A DNA stretch of 64,000 nucleotides from Xenorhabdus cabanillasii. GTDB taxonomy: Bacteria; Pseudomonadota; Gammaproteobacteria; Enterobacterales; Enterobacteriaceae. Where the stretch lies: the NCBI RefSeq assembly GCF_003386665.1, contig NZ_QTUB01000001.1, positions 1,736,001 to 1,800,000 of the forward strand. The letters run 5' to 3'. Below the pieces are notes generated by a model. The model made no database searches and had not been told where the DNA came from. It saw nothing but the letters and a program-made list of their open reading frames with translations. Of the stretch, positions 1 through 8,457 are shown piece after piece (within the stretch, counting starts at the first letter, position 1; every line of letters starts with the position of its first letter). The translations under genes were made by a program, and so were the position numbers.

Positions 1-39
1 GGCGTTGTTATTGGTGGTGGCAGTGTAAATATTGGCTGA
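1..39 (+). CDS. C-terminal end of an upstream gene, possibly PAAR-like
   Basis: Frame 1 is open from the first base and reads GVVIGGGSVNIG before a TGA stop at 37-39. Glycine-rich tails of the type GGVVIxGxxxVxIG are typical of PAAR-repeat proteins that tip type VI secretion or phage-tail spikes, so this may be the end of such a gene entering from the left. Only 12 residues are visible, so the family is a guess and even its coding status is inferred from residue pattern alone. Confidence 0.3.
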   Translation, partial: GVVIGGGSVNIG

Positions 40-263
40 GAGTATTTGATGAGATGGTGGTTAACACATTGAATAATAATAATTTAAATTCGTAAAATCA
101 GCGTTTTCATTGCCACAATATAAAGAATCTGATAGTCTGAACCAGTTCATCAATGCTTCTAATAGTCTGGAAGGAAGCGCTTTCGAGTGACTATGAAAAA
201 CTCCCGTAGCCTGCAAGGGAGAGCATTGCAATGCGGTACATCTGCGCACTTTTGGAAGCAGAT

Positions 264-295
264 ATCGTCAGACAGATAACACACTGTCTGACGAT
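264..295. repeat. Perfect 12-bp inverted repeat (hairpin)
   Basis: ATCGTCAGACAG at 264-275 is the exact reverse complement of CTGTCTGACGAT at 284-295, with an 8-base loop. There is no T-run on either side, so it is not a canonical intrinsic terminator. It lies just downstream of a short minus-strand open stretch ending near 312, for which it could act as a 3' end structure. Confidence 0.6.
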
Positions 296-434
296 TAAAG
301 TCTTCCGGTTATGTTATCACCGGTTTATCACTCACGTAGAGCAGTCCCCCTGCCACGTTTACCATAACAATTTTACCCTGCACGAATCTTAATCTACATT
401 TTGATTCACGCACGATAAACGTCCTGAAAACTGC

Positions 435-480
435 GCGGCGTCACTTGCGCATGAGCGGAGCGATTACCAAGTGACGCCGC
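435..480. repeat. 13-bp perfect palindrome with 20-base loop
   Basis: GCGGCGTCACTTG at 435-447 pairs exactly with CAAGTGACGCCGC at 468-480. The loop contains GCGGAGCGATTAC (455-467), which closely matches GCGAAGCGATCAC (879-891) inside the loop of the second large palindrome at 857-947. The shared loop motif suggests that the two are copies of one element type. Confidence 0.6.
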
Positions 481-856
481 TGGGCAGCCAACATCCAGAG
501 CACAACCAGGCTGGCTTTTCGACCAATTTGAACCCTGTATTACTGGATGACAGCGCTTTTATGGGCACTTTTTCACCTCTTACCGACTTATTCCGTTTGT
601 TTTTCACTCACTGCCTTGCAACAGGCCGATGCCGTAAAAAAGGAGAAATCACACCACGTCACGATTAATGAGGCGTTCATCCTGAGCTGATCAGGCACTG
701 AACGGGGAGTATTCCATCGTCGTGCTGAGCACGTAACGAACTCCTGCAAAAACTCAACACAATTCTCGCCCTGCTACACATTATCTGATGCACCACGGAA
801 CGGTGAACCTAACCGACACGCAGGGAATGTTTCGAAATGAGTAAAATAAGTCTGAA

Positions 857-947
857 AAACACAGGGGAAATACGGATAGCGAAGCGATCACGAACGAGAA
901 TAAACAACAACGATTAATTTAGCCGTCCGTATTCTTCCCCTGAGTTT
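857..947. repeat. Large imperfect palindrome, related to 435-480
   Basis: The outer arms AAAC-a-CAGGGGAA (857-869) and TTCCCCTG-a-GTTT (935-947) pair apart from one A/A mismatch. The stem continues as ATACGGA (870-876) with TCCGTAT (926-932), leaving a 2-base bulge on the right. That gives about 19 pairs around a loop of roughly 49 bases. The loop carries GCGAAGCGATCAC at 879-891. Confidence 0.55.
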
Positions 948-1052
948 GTGTAATCACTGAGGACAGGATTCACTGCGCCTTTACCTACAAAAGAGTCTCA
1001 CTCTCAGTTTGGTCACGCAGGGATCAACTGAATTTAAAGTACACAGGTACTG

Positions 1053-1085
1053 CGCTAAGCGGGTTGATAGTCGTTCAACTTAGCG
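1053..1085. repeat. Interrupted inverted repeat
   Basis: CGCTAA (1053-1058) pairs with TTAGCG (1080-1085), and inside it GTTGA (1063-1067) pairs with TCAAC (1075-1079), leaving a small bulge on the left. It lies about 70 bases before the folded RNA of the Ner-like leader and may belong to the same transcript. Function unknown. Confidence 0.4.
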
Positions 1086-1153
1086 GTTCAGTTATTGAGT
1101 TAGATAAAACAATCAGTTAAAGTAATTCCGCCATTGGCACAATCCAATGGTAA

Positions 1154-1334
1154 GGTTTAGCAGCCTTGAAGAGTAACCCCGCTGGTAGGAATCTCTACCA
1201 GTGGTGCTTGCTATCACCCTTTCAATGGTGATTCAGGTAGGGGAGGCTTCGGCCTCGCCGGTTGGTTACTCCCGGTCTGCTAACCCTGCTTGAATCGCCA
1301 CCATCAATATTCATTAGTGGAAAGGGGTAGCAGG
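1154..1334 (+). ncRNA. Multi-branched structured RNA in the leader of the Ner-like gene
   Basis: The sequence folds into nested perfect helices. The closing stem is GGTTTAGCAG (1154-1163) with CTGCTAACC (1277-1285), one T bulged. Next is GAGTAACC (1171-1178) with GGTTACTC (1264-1271). Inside are three hairpins: CTGGTAG/CTACCAG (1182-1188/1195-1201), ATCACC/GGTGAT (1213-1218/1227-1232) and GAGGC-TTCG-GCCTC (1243-1256), the last with a UUCG tetraloop. Downstream, CCTGCT (1285-1290) can pair with AGCAGG (1329-1334), the ribosome binding site of the next gene, supported by CCAC (1298-1301) with GTGG (1317-1320). TAGCAG occurs at 1158-1163 and again at 1328-1333, so both could compete for CTGCTA at 1277-1282. 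It could be a translational switch or a phage-type antisense RNA such as the C4 family; I cannot assign a family. Confidence 0.6.
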
Positions 1335-1335
1335 A

Positions 1336-1599
1336 ATGATTGAAATTAAAAAAGACTGGCATCAGGCCGACATTATCGCCGCATTACGTAAACGTGGTAC
1401 AACCTTAGCGGCAGTTTCCCGTGACGCGGGACTATGTTCTTCTACATTAGCAAATGTGTTATCACGCCCTTGGCCGAAAGGTGAATGGATTGTTGCAAAT
1501 TTCCTCGGCATTCACCCCGCAGAAATTTGGCCTAGTCGTTATGTAGATATGTACGGTAACTTTGTTGAGCGCAGACCACGAGCAGAATCAAATCGATAA
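1336..1599 (+). CDS. Ner-like / Nlp (SfsB) DNA-binding regulator
   Basis: An 87-residue helix-turn-helix protein of the Ner family, which includes phage Mu Ner and E. coli SfsB (Nlp). The family hallmarks are present in order: DWHxADIIAALRKRGTTLAA near residue 7, the recognition region SSTLANVLSRPWPKGE near 35-50, and IWPSRY near 64-69. Ner represses early promoters in Mu-like phages; SfsB affects sugar-utilisation genes. The ATG is preceded by AGGGGTAGCAGGA, a good ribosome binding site that can be masked by the upstream RNA fold. Its isolation in a palindrome-rich, gene-poor stretch fits a prophage remnant, but SfsB homologues are also found as stand-alone genes. Confidence 0.85.
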   Translation: MIEIKKDWHQADIIAALRKRGTTLAAVSRDAGLCSSTLANVLSRPWPKGEWIVANFLGIHPAEIWPSRYVDMYGNFVERRPRAESNR

Positions 1600-2175
1600 T
1601 TATTCTAATATCGCAATATCAGGGAAATAGTCACTTCATTAAATAATTTTATGTATTATCACTTGATGAGGTGACACTATAGCCTAACTGTCCTCTTCAA
1701 TAGTTTTCGGTGAAATACACCCCAACACTTTTCACAAAATAGAAACGCTTGGCGTACTGACTTTGCCCTATCAGTTTTTATTTGCGCAATTCTTATTGAT
1801 ACCTACAAAGTGCTCTCCTCTCTAAGAGGGCTGCCGGTCAGATGAAAAATATCTTCCGGTTGCTATTATTACGTTTGCAGCGAACTGATTAACCACTGTC
1901 GATATTTCAAATCGCAGTAGTGAAAAATCACGATGTTGTTTGAAACGGATGCGTGACAAAATAACGGATAGTTTATAAAGAGGGTTATTATTGGATGATA
2001 TTTCACCATATATAATGGTTTATAAGAGTGATGTTATCTTAGGAAAGTATATAAGATAAAAAGCCCAGCGATGGTTTAATTTGTATAGAAATTCGTATAG
2101 ATTTGGATGGGTTAATTATAAATATCATTTAATATCAGTATATTGATTGGGTTGTTCTATTCCAGTGGGGCATTG
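1600..2175. other. Intergenic region between the Ner-like gene and recC
   Basis: No gene is seen in these 576 bases. The region contains the SP6-like promoter match at 1669-1682 and a hairpin-prone stretch around 1815-1860 in which CCGG recurs on either side of an AT-rich loop. The last 200 bases are very AT-rich and presumably hold the recC promoter, though no single -10/-35 pair stands out. Confidence 0.5.
1669..1682 (+). promoter_or_regulatory. 14-base match to the phage SP6 RNA polymerase promoter
   Basis: AGGTGACACTATAG equals the last 14 bases of the SP6 class promoter (ATTTAGGTGACACTATAG). The four bases before it differ in three positions. The chance of one given 14-mer appearing in 64 kb on either strand is below one in a thousand. 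No SP6-like polymerase gene is visible here, and nothing nearby looks like cloning vector. TATAGC could also simply act as a sigma-70 -10 element. Confidence 0.4.
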
Positions 2176-5100
2176 ATGTTTAAAGTTTATCATTCAAATC
2201 AACTCGATATCCTGAAAGAGTTGATGGCGATATTTATCAGGGAAAATCCCCTCGCTAACCCATTTGACAAAGAAGTGATCCTGGTGCAAAGCCCCGGTAT
2301 GTCACAGTGGCTGCAAATTCAACTGGCAGAGAAACTGGGAATTGCTGCAAATATGGAATTTCCTTTGCCGGCAAAGTTTATCTGGCAGATGTTTACACAG
2401 GTATTGCCTGATGTTCCCAAAGAGGGGGCATTCAGCAAAGATGCCATGAAATGGAAGCTGATGACACTTTTACCCAGCCTGTTAACAGAGCCTGAGTTTG
2501 TGGCACTCAGGCATTATCTCGATCAGGATAATGATAAACGTAAGATACACCAGTTGGCTGGCAGGGTTGCTGACCTGTTTGACCAATACCTGGTTTATCG
2601 TCCTCAATGGCTGGAGAGCTGGGAAAGTGGGCAACTCGTTGATGGACTCAATGCGCATCAGGAATGGCAGAAACGGTTATGGATCGAGTTGATAGAGTAC
2701 ACGTATCAACTACAGCAACCTCTGTGGCATCGTGCCAACTTATATCATCGATTTATTTCAGCATTGGAAGATGGAAATTTTCCACAGGAAAAACTGCCTT
2801 CACGGATCTTTATTTGTGGCATATCTTCTTTACCACCCACCTACCTGCAAGTATTCAAGGCACTAGGTAAGCAGATTGATATCCACCTGATGTTCACTAA
2901 CCCGTGCCAATATTATTGGGGTGATATTCAGAATTACGCATTTCTTGCCAAGTTGAACAGTCGTAAACCCAGACATTACCGCAGCCAGCAATCATTAGAA
3001 CGGTTCAGAGATCCAGATAATGCGTCATCCCTTTTTAATGAAGAAGGGGAACAGAATCTGAGTAATCCTTTACTGGCTTCATGGGGAAAATTAGGAAGAG
3101 ATAATCTTTACCTGTTGTCCCAGTTGGAGCCGGATGCTGACATCCATGCTTTTGTTGAACTGGAGCCAGATTGTATTCTGCATCAGCTCCAGCGGGATAT
3201 CCTGCATCTTGAAGATCATGCCCAAATTGGCTCTACAGAAAGTACATTCAAAAACAGTCTGAAAAAACGACAGATTGTCTGGGGAGATCGTTCTTTGTCT
3301 TTTCATTCGTGTCACAGTCCACAGAGAGAAGTCGAAGTTTTGCAGGATCAAATACTGCGTCTGTTAGATGATAACCCTTCTCTGACTCCGCGGGACATTA
3401 TCGTCATGATGGCCGATATCGACAATTATACGCCCTATATTCAGGCCGTATTCGGTAACGCACCGGATGAACGTTATATTCCTTTTGCCATTTCTGATCG
3501 TAAAGCCCGTCAGGCTCATCCGGTATTGCAGGCTTTTATTACTCTATTGGATTTACCTCAGAGCCGTTTTACAGCCGAGCAGGTATTAGCATTATTGGAA
3601 GTGCCTTCTTTGGCTGATAAGTTCGCAATTCAGGAAGATGGGCTACGTTTATTGCGGCGTTGGGTAAAGGAATCCGGTATCTGCTGGGGGCTGGATGATG
3701 ACAATATTGAAGCGCTGTCATTACCTGCCACGGGGCAGAATACCTGGCATTTTGGTTTGACACGCATGTTGCTGGGTTATGCAATGGACAGCCACGCAGG
3801 CCCGTGGAATGAGGTTTTACCTTATGATGAATCCAGTGGCCTTGCCGCAGAGCTGGCCGGGCAACTGGCTGAGTTTTTGATGGAATTAAATCGCTGGCGC
3901 AGGCTCCTGAGTGAAGAGCAATCCTTGACGGACTGGCTTGGCATTTGTCCACAATTGCTGGAAACCTTTTTTATTACGGATAATGAAACCGAGCTGGTAT
4001 TGGCATTGATCACCCAGCAATGGCAGAAGGTGATTGAGAATGGTCTGCATGCACATTATGGCAAAAAGATCCCCCTGATCTTACTGCGTGATGAGTTAGC
4101 TCTTCGTTTTGATGATGAGAAGATCAGCCAACGTTTTCTGGCGGGTTCCCTGAATTTCTGTACTCTGATGCCAATGCGCTCTATTCCCTTTAAGGTTGTT
4201 TGTTTGTTGGGAATGAATGATGGTATTTATCCGCGAACAATTCCACCGCTTGGCTTTGATCTGATGACAGAAAAAAGCCAGAGAGGGGACAGGAAACGGC
4301 GTGACGATGACCGTTATCTGTTTCTGGAAGCACTGATGTCAGCGGAAGCGTGTTTGTATATTAGTTACATTGGTAAATCAATTCGCGACGATACAGAATG
4401 TAACCCTTCTGTATTGGTCAACGAACTGTTGGATTATGCTTGCCAGAGTTGTTGCTTGCCGGGAGATGAGATGCTCAATGTGGATGACAGTGCAAAAAAA
4501 GTCAGAAATCATCTGTTGCGGCAGCATACGCGTGTTCCTTTTGCCACGGAAAACTTTCAACCCGATCATGAGCTGCAAAGTTATGCGGTTGAATGGCTAG
4601 CGGCGGCCAGTTTGCAAGGCATTTCCCCCGTTAATTTTGGTCAGCCGTTAGATTGCGATACTCGTGAGATAACAGAAGTGACATTGGATGATCTGGTTCG
4701 TTTTTATCGTCATCCGGTCAGGGCGTTTTTTCAGCAAAAATTGAAAGTCCATTTTGTTATCGAAGAAACGGAATTACCTGAGGAAGAACCCTTTGTATTG
4801 GATCATTTGCAACGTTATCAATTCAATCAATTGTTATTGAACATTTTGCTTGAGCAGGGGCAACCTGAGTCATTGTTTTATCACCTCCGTGCATCAGGTG
4901 GGTTGCCACACGGGGCATTTGGTGAGGTATATTGGCTGAATCAGCTTGAGGCGATGCAGCCATTGGCACAGAAGGTACGAGAAGAGAGAATGGACTCTTC
5001 TTTCATAGCGTTACGCCATGAATTAGACACTGTTACTCTGACCGGAAAAATTAACCAAGTTCAATCTGATGGAATTTTATGTTGGCGTCCGGCGAACTTA

Positions 5101-5556
5101 ACTGCCAATGATGGTATCCAACTATGGATTGAGCATCTTGCCTACTGCTTCTCAGGAGGAGAAGGTGAAAGTCGCATGTATGGAAGGGAAAGCAGTGCAT
5201 GGCGTTTTTCACCATTGACAACCGATGAAGCCAAGAACCATCTGAATCAGTTGGTTGCAGGCTATTTTCAAGGGATGTCCGAGCCTCTTCCTCTGTTCTG
5301 CCGAAGCGGTTGGGCATGGCTGGAGGCTTGTTACGACAAGGAAAGCCAGCAGATCAACTTTAGTGAGGAAGCTCAGCAAAAAGCGGAAAGCAAATTAATG
5401 CAGCAATGGCTGGGAACACAAGGAAAAAAGGGTGAATTTAATGATGCTTATACTCAAAGAGCTTTCAGACAGGTGGATCAATCATTTTGGATACGTATGA
5501 AACGCGAAGTACAGAACTACTTGTTGCCTATGGCGTACTATTTAAAGAAAAAATAG
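2176..5556 (+). CDS. recC: RecBCD exonuclease subunit RecC
   Basis: RecC, 1126 residues (E. coli about 1120), the Chi-recognition and scaffold subunit of the RecBCD helicase-nuclease that processes double-strand breaks in the cytoplasm. The protein aligns over its whole length with E. coli RecC: VYHSNQLDILKELM at the N-terminus, CHSPQREVEVLQDQ and TPRDIIVMMADID mid-protein, and CTLMPMRSIPFKVVCLLGMN further on. The start at 2176 (MFKVYHSN) matches the family and follows GTGGGG; an in-frame ATG at 2143 would add 11 unconserved residues. It opens the recC-ptrA-recB-recD operon in E. coli order, 15 bases before ptrA. Confidence 0.97.
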   Translation: MFKVYHSNQLDILKELMAIFIRENPLANPFDKEVILVQSPGMSQWLQIQLAEKLGIAANMEFPLPAKFIWQMFTQVLPDVPKEGAFSKDAMKWKLMTLLPSLLTEPEFVALRHYLDQDNDKRKIHQLAGRVADLFDQYLVYRPQWLESWESGQLVDGLNAHQEWQKRLWIELIEYTYQLQQPLWHRANLYHRFISALEDGNFPQEKLPSRIFICGISSLPPTYLQVFKALGKQIDIHLMFTNPCQYYWGDIQNYAFLAKLNSRKPRHYRSQQSLERFRDPDNASSLFNEEGEQNLSNPLLASWGKLGRDNLYLLSQLEPDADIHAFVELEPDCILHQLQRDILHLEDHAQIGSTESTFKNSLKKRQIVWGDRSLSFHSCHSPQREVEVLQDQILRLLDDNPSLTPRDIIVMMADIDNYTPYIQAVFGNAPDERYIPFAISDRKARQAHPVLQAFITLLDLPQSRFTAEQVLALLEVPSLADKFAIQEDGLRLLRRWVKESGICWGLDDDNIEALSLPATGQNTWHFGLTRMLLGYAMDSHAGPWNEVLPYDESSGLAAELAGQLAEFLMELNRWRRLLSEEQSLTDWLGICPQLLETFFITDNETELVLALITQQWQKVIENGLHAHYGKKIPLILLRDELALRFDDEKISQRFLAGSLNFCTLMPMRSIPFKVVCLLGMNDGIYPRTIPPLGFDLMTEKSQRGDRKRRDDDRYLFLEALMSAEACLYISYIGKSIRDDTECNPSVLVNELLDYACQSCCLPGDEMLNVDDSAKKVRNHLLRQHTRVPFATENFQPDHELQSYAVEWLAAASLQGISPVNFGQPLDCDTREITEVTLDDLVRFYRHPVRAFFQQKLKVHFVIEETELPEEEPFVLDHLQRYQFNQLLLNILLEQGQPESLFYHLRASGGLPHGAFGEVYWLNQLEAMQPLAQKVREERMDSSFIALRHELDTVTLTGKINQVQSDGILCWRPANLTANDGIQLWIEHLAYCFSGGEGESRMYGRESSAWRFSPLTTDEAKNHLNQLVAGYFQGMSEPLPLFCRSGWAWLEACYDKESQQINFSEEAQQKAESKLMQQWLGTQGKKGEFNDAYTQRAFRQVDQSFWIRMKREVQNYLLPMAYYLKKK

Positions 5557-5571
5557 GGAGAATATTAGGTC

Positions 5572-8457
5572 ATGCCTAAATATGTTATTCGCATCATGAT
5601 GATGCTTTTTTCATTTTTCTGGGGAATAACAACATATGCCGAATCGCCTTGGCAACCGTTACCGGAAACAATTCATAAAAGTGAACGTGATTTTCGTGAG
5701 TATAAAGCTATCCAACTGAAAAATGGCATGACAGTTCTGCTGGTTTCAGATGAAAAAGCGGTTAAATCATTGGCTGCTGTGGCAATCCCCGTTGGTCATA
5801 TGCAGAATCCGGCTAATCAGCTTGGACTGGCGCATTATTTAGAACATATGGTGTTGATGGGGTCTAAACGATACCCTCAGCCTGGCAGTTTTGCTGAGTT
5901 TTTGCAGAAACACGGGGGAAGCCGCAATGCCAGCACCTCAGCCAACCGTACAGCCTTTTATCTGGAGGTGGAGAATGGATCTTTGACAGAAGCGACCGAT
6001 CGTCTCTCTGATGCGCTTGCGGAACCTTTGCTGGATCCTGTAAATGCTGATCGTGAGCGTAATGCGATTGATAACGAGATGACAATTGCTCGTGCCGGAG
6101 AAGGGCATCGCATCTGGCAGATCCGTTCGGAAACCTTGAATCCGGTTCATCCGAATTCCCGTTTTGCGGGGGGAAATCTGGAAACCCTGAAAGATAAACC
6201 AGACAGTAAGTTACAGACTGCACTGGTTGACTTTTATCAGCGTTATTACTCTGCTAATTTGATGAAAGGCGTCCTGTATGGCAATCAGCCGATAGAAAAA
6301 CTGGCTCAGATTGCAGTAGATACCTTTGGTCGTATTCCGAATCGACATGCTTCAGTCTCTGCCATCACAGTTCCGGCGATAACAGATAAAGAAAAAGATA
6401 TCATTATCCACTATGTGCCATCTAAACCTTATAAATCGTTGCAACTGGAGTTCAGTATTGCTGACAACAGCGCAGATTTTCGCAGTAAAACTGATGCCTA
6501 TATTGGCTATCTGATTGGTAATCGCAGTGCGAATACTCTGTCTGACTGGTTACTGAAAAAGGGACTGGCCGAAGGGATCAGTGCCAGTGCCAGCCCGAAA
6601 ACAGATGGTAATTCTGGTTCATTTGGTATTTATGTCACATTGACAGACAAAGGGCTTGAACAGCGTGATCAGGTTATTGCTGCTATCTTTTCTTATATTA
6701 ACCTGCTGAAGCAAAAAGGTATTCAAAAGAGCTATTTTGATGAAATGACCAAAGTATTCAATTTGTCATTCCAGTATGCCTCAATCGTACGGAATATGAG
6801 CTATATTGAATCGTTAGCTAATGCCATGCTACATGTGCCTGTTTCTCATGTGCTGGATGCTGGCTATCTTGCGGATGAATACAACCCTCAGGCTATTGCC
6901 AGCCGTTTGGCGCAATTGACACCTGAGAATGCCCGCATCTGGTTTATCAGTCCGAAAGAGCCACATAACAAAGAGGCTTATTTTGTTCAGGCGCCTTATC
7001 AGGTAAATAAAATCACTCAACAGCAGCGTGCGGAGTGGCAAAAACTGGAGAAAGAGATTTCATTCTCTTTACCAGAATTAAACCCTTACATTCCTGATAA
7101 TTTGTCCCTGATTAAGACATCTGGCAGCCAGAAACATCCTAAAATGATCCTGGAACAGCCGAATGTGCGTCTGCTGTATATGCCAAGCCAATATTTTGCC
7201 GATGAACCTAAGGCAAGTATCGCATTGGATCTGCGTAATGCTGATGGTATGAAGAGCGCCAAAGAACAGGTGACTTACGCTCTGTTGTCTTATTTGTCTT
7301 CTCTGGCACTGGATCAGCTTGGTTATCAGGCATTAGTCGGAGGTCTGGCGGTTACAACTGGATATGCGGATGGGTTGCAAATCGGGGTATATGGTTATAC
7401 TCAACATTTACCTGAATTGTTAACTTCTGCTATCAGCCAGTATATGGCATTTACACCAACCTTGACTGAACTGGGACAAGCGAAGTCCTGGTATCGTAAC
7501 CAATTGGAAATCTCCAATGAAGGCAAAGCCTATGAAATGGCAATGCAGCCGATTTCTTATTTGTCTAATGTTCCTTATATTGAGCAGGCTGAACGCTTAA
7601 AAGCACTGGATAGCATCAACGTTGATGATATTGTTAAATACCGTCAGAAGATGATCCAAAGCTCTGCTTTACAGGCGATAGTCTTCGGTAATTTAACCGA
7701 AAAACAGGGTATTGATATTGTTACATCTGCACATAAGCAGTTTGCCAACCAGGGTACTGTATGGTGGAGTGGCGAAAATATCGAATTGAAGCGTAATTAT
7801 GCCGTTAATTTTGAAGGCACAGCCAGCAGCACTGATAATGCACTGGCGGAAGTCTACATCCCGACGGGATATGATCGCATTAACGGATATGTCTATTCTA
7901 ATCTGCTAAGTAGCATTTTATCGCCTTGGTTTTATGATCAATTAAGAACAACAGAACAATTGGGCTATGCTGTTTTCGCCTTCAATACAAGAGTAGGTGA
8001 ACAATGGGGGCTTGGCTTCTTGTTGCAGAGTAACAGCAAACAGCCAGATTATCTGCACCAGCGTTACCAGAGTTTCTATCAGCAAGCTGAGAAAAAATTG
8101 CAGACAATGTCTGATGCAGATTTTAACCAGTATAAAGCAGCATTGTTGACAGAGATGCGTCAGCCACCACAAACGTTTTCTGCGGAAGCATCCCGTTACG
8201 GCAGTGATTTTGGTCGTAATAACTTCAAGTTTGATTCAAGAGAGAAAGTGATTGCCTCCCTTGAAAAAGTGACGAAAGCACAATTGATTGAATTTTATGA
8301 TAAAGCAGTCATGAAGCGTCAGGGTTTAGCACTGATTTCACAAATTACAGGGAAGAAAGGCTCGCTTCATCAATATGCAGAGTTGAAAGGCTGGAAGACT
8401 TACCCGAATGTATCCGCTTTCCAGAAACAATTACCGGTTAAGGTGAATGCTCAGTGA
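5572..8457 (+). CDS. ptrA: Protease III (pitrilysin)
   Basis: Periplasmic zinc metalloprotease of the M16 (inverzincin) family, 961 residues as in E. coli. Residues 1 to about 23 form a signal peptide. The inverted zinc motif HYLEH is at 88-92, and the third ligand is E169 in AIDNE. A second, inactive M16 domain fills the C-terminal half. It degrades short peptides in the periplasm. It is co-transcribed inside the rec operon, an enterobacterial peculiarity with no known functional link to recombination. Its TGA overlaps the GTG start of recB by 4 bases. Confidence 0.96.
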   Translation: MPKYVIRIMMMLFSFFWGITTYAESPWQPLPETIHKSERDFREYKAIQLKNGMTVLLVSDEKAVKSLAAVAIPVGHMQNPANQLGLAHYLEHMVLMGSKRYPQPGSFAEFLQKHGGSRNASTSANRTAFYLEVENGSLTEATDRLSDALAEPLLDPVNADRERNAIDNEMTIARAGEGHRIWQIRSETLNPVHPNSRFAGGNLETLKDKPDSKLQTALVDFYQRYYSANLMKGVLYGNQPIEKLAQIAVDTFGRIPNRHASVSAITVPAITDKEKDIIIHYVPSKPYKSLQLEFSIADNSADFRSKTDAYIGYLIGNRSANTLSDWLLKKGLAEGISASASPKTDGNSGSFGIYVTLTDKGLEQRDQVIAAIFSYINLLKQKGIQKSYFDEMTKVFNLSFQYASIVRNMSYIESLANAMLHVPVSHVLDAGYLADEYNPQAIASRLAQLTPENARIWFISPKEPHNKEAYFVQAPYQVNKITQQQRAEWQKLEKEISFSLPELNPYIPDNLSLIKTSGSQKHPKMILEQPNVRLLYMPSQYFADEPKASIALDLRNADGMKSAKEQVTYALLSYLSSLALDQLGYQALVGGLAVTTGYADGLQIGVYGYTQHLPELLTSAISQYMAFTPTLTELGQAKSWYRNQLEISNEGKAYEMAMQPISYLSNVPYIEQAERLKALDSINVDDIVKYRQKMIQSSALQAIVFGNLTEKQGIDIVTSAHKQFANQGTVWWSGENIELKRNYAVNFEGTASSTDNALAEVYIPTGYDRINGYVYSNLLSSILSPWFYDQLRTTEQLGYAVFAFNTRVGEQWGLGFLLQSNSKQPDYLHQRYQSFYQQAEKKLQTMSDADFNQYKAALLTEMRQPPQTFSAEASRYGSDFGRNNFKFDSREKVIASLEKVTKAQLIEFYDKAVMKRQGLALISQITGKKGSLHQYAELKGWKTYPNVSAFQKQLPVKVNAQ

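Larger units (their letters stand above)
40..1335. other. Gene-poor accessory stretch upstream of the Ner-like gene
   Basis: No convincing gene lies in these 1.3 kb. The segment is dominated by palindromes (264-295, 435-480, 857-947, 1053-1085) and by a folded RNA region (1154-1334). On the minus strand an open stretch of about 43 codons ends in TAA near 312-314, with the 264-295 hairpin just beyond it; it may be a gene remnant and I do not recognise it. In E. coli the DNA upstream of recC holds ppdC-ygdB-ppdB-ppdA-thyA, none of which is visible here. The content suggests prophage or secretion-island debris. Confidence 0.5.

Noticed and set aside
471..668. 65-residue open frame on the plus strand
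   Set aside because: No ribosome site, low-complexity composition, and its start lies inside a palindrome. The opposite strand is equally open in parts, so there is no support for a gene.
1669..1682. Cloning-vector contamination as source of the SP6-like sequence
   Set aside because: No polylinker, lacZ or other vector sequence surrounds it; the flanks are AT-rich bacterial DNA leading into recC.
5864..6223. 119-codon open frame opposite ptrA, and similar frames opposite recB, recD and glnD
   Set aside because: All are antisense to full-length conserved enzymes and show no family features.
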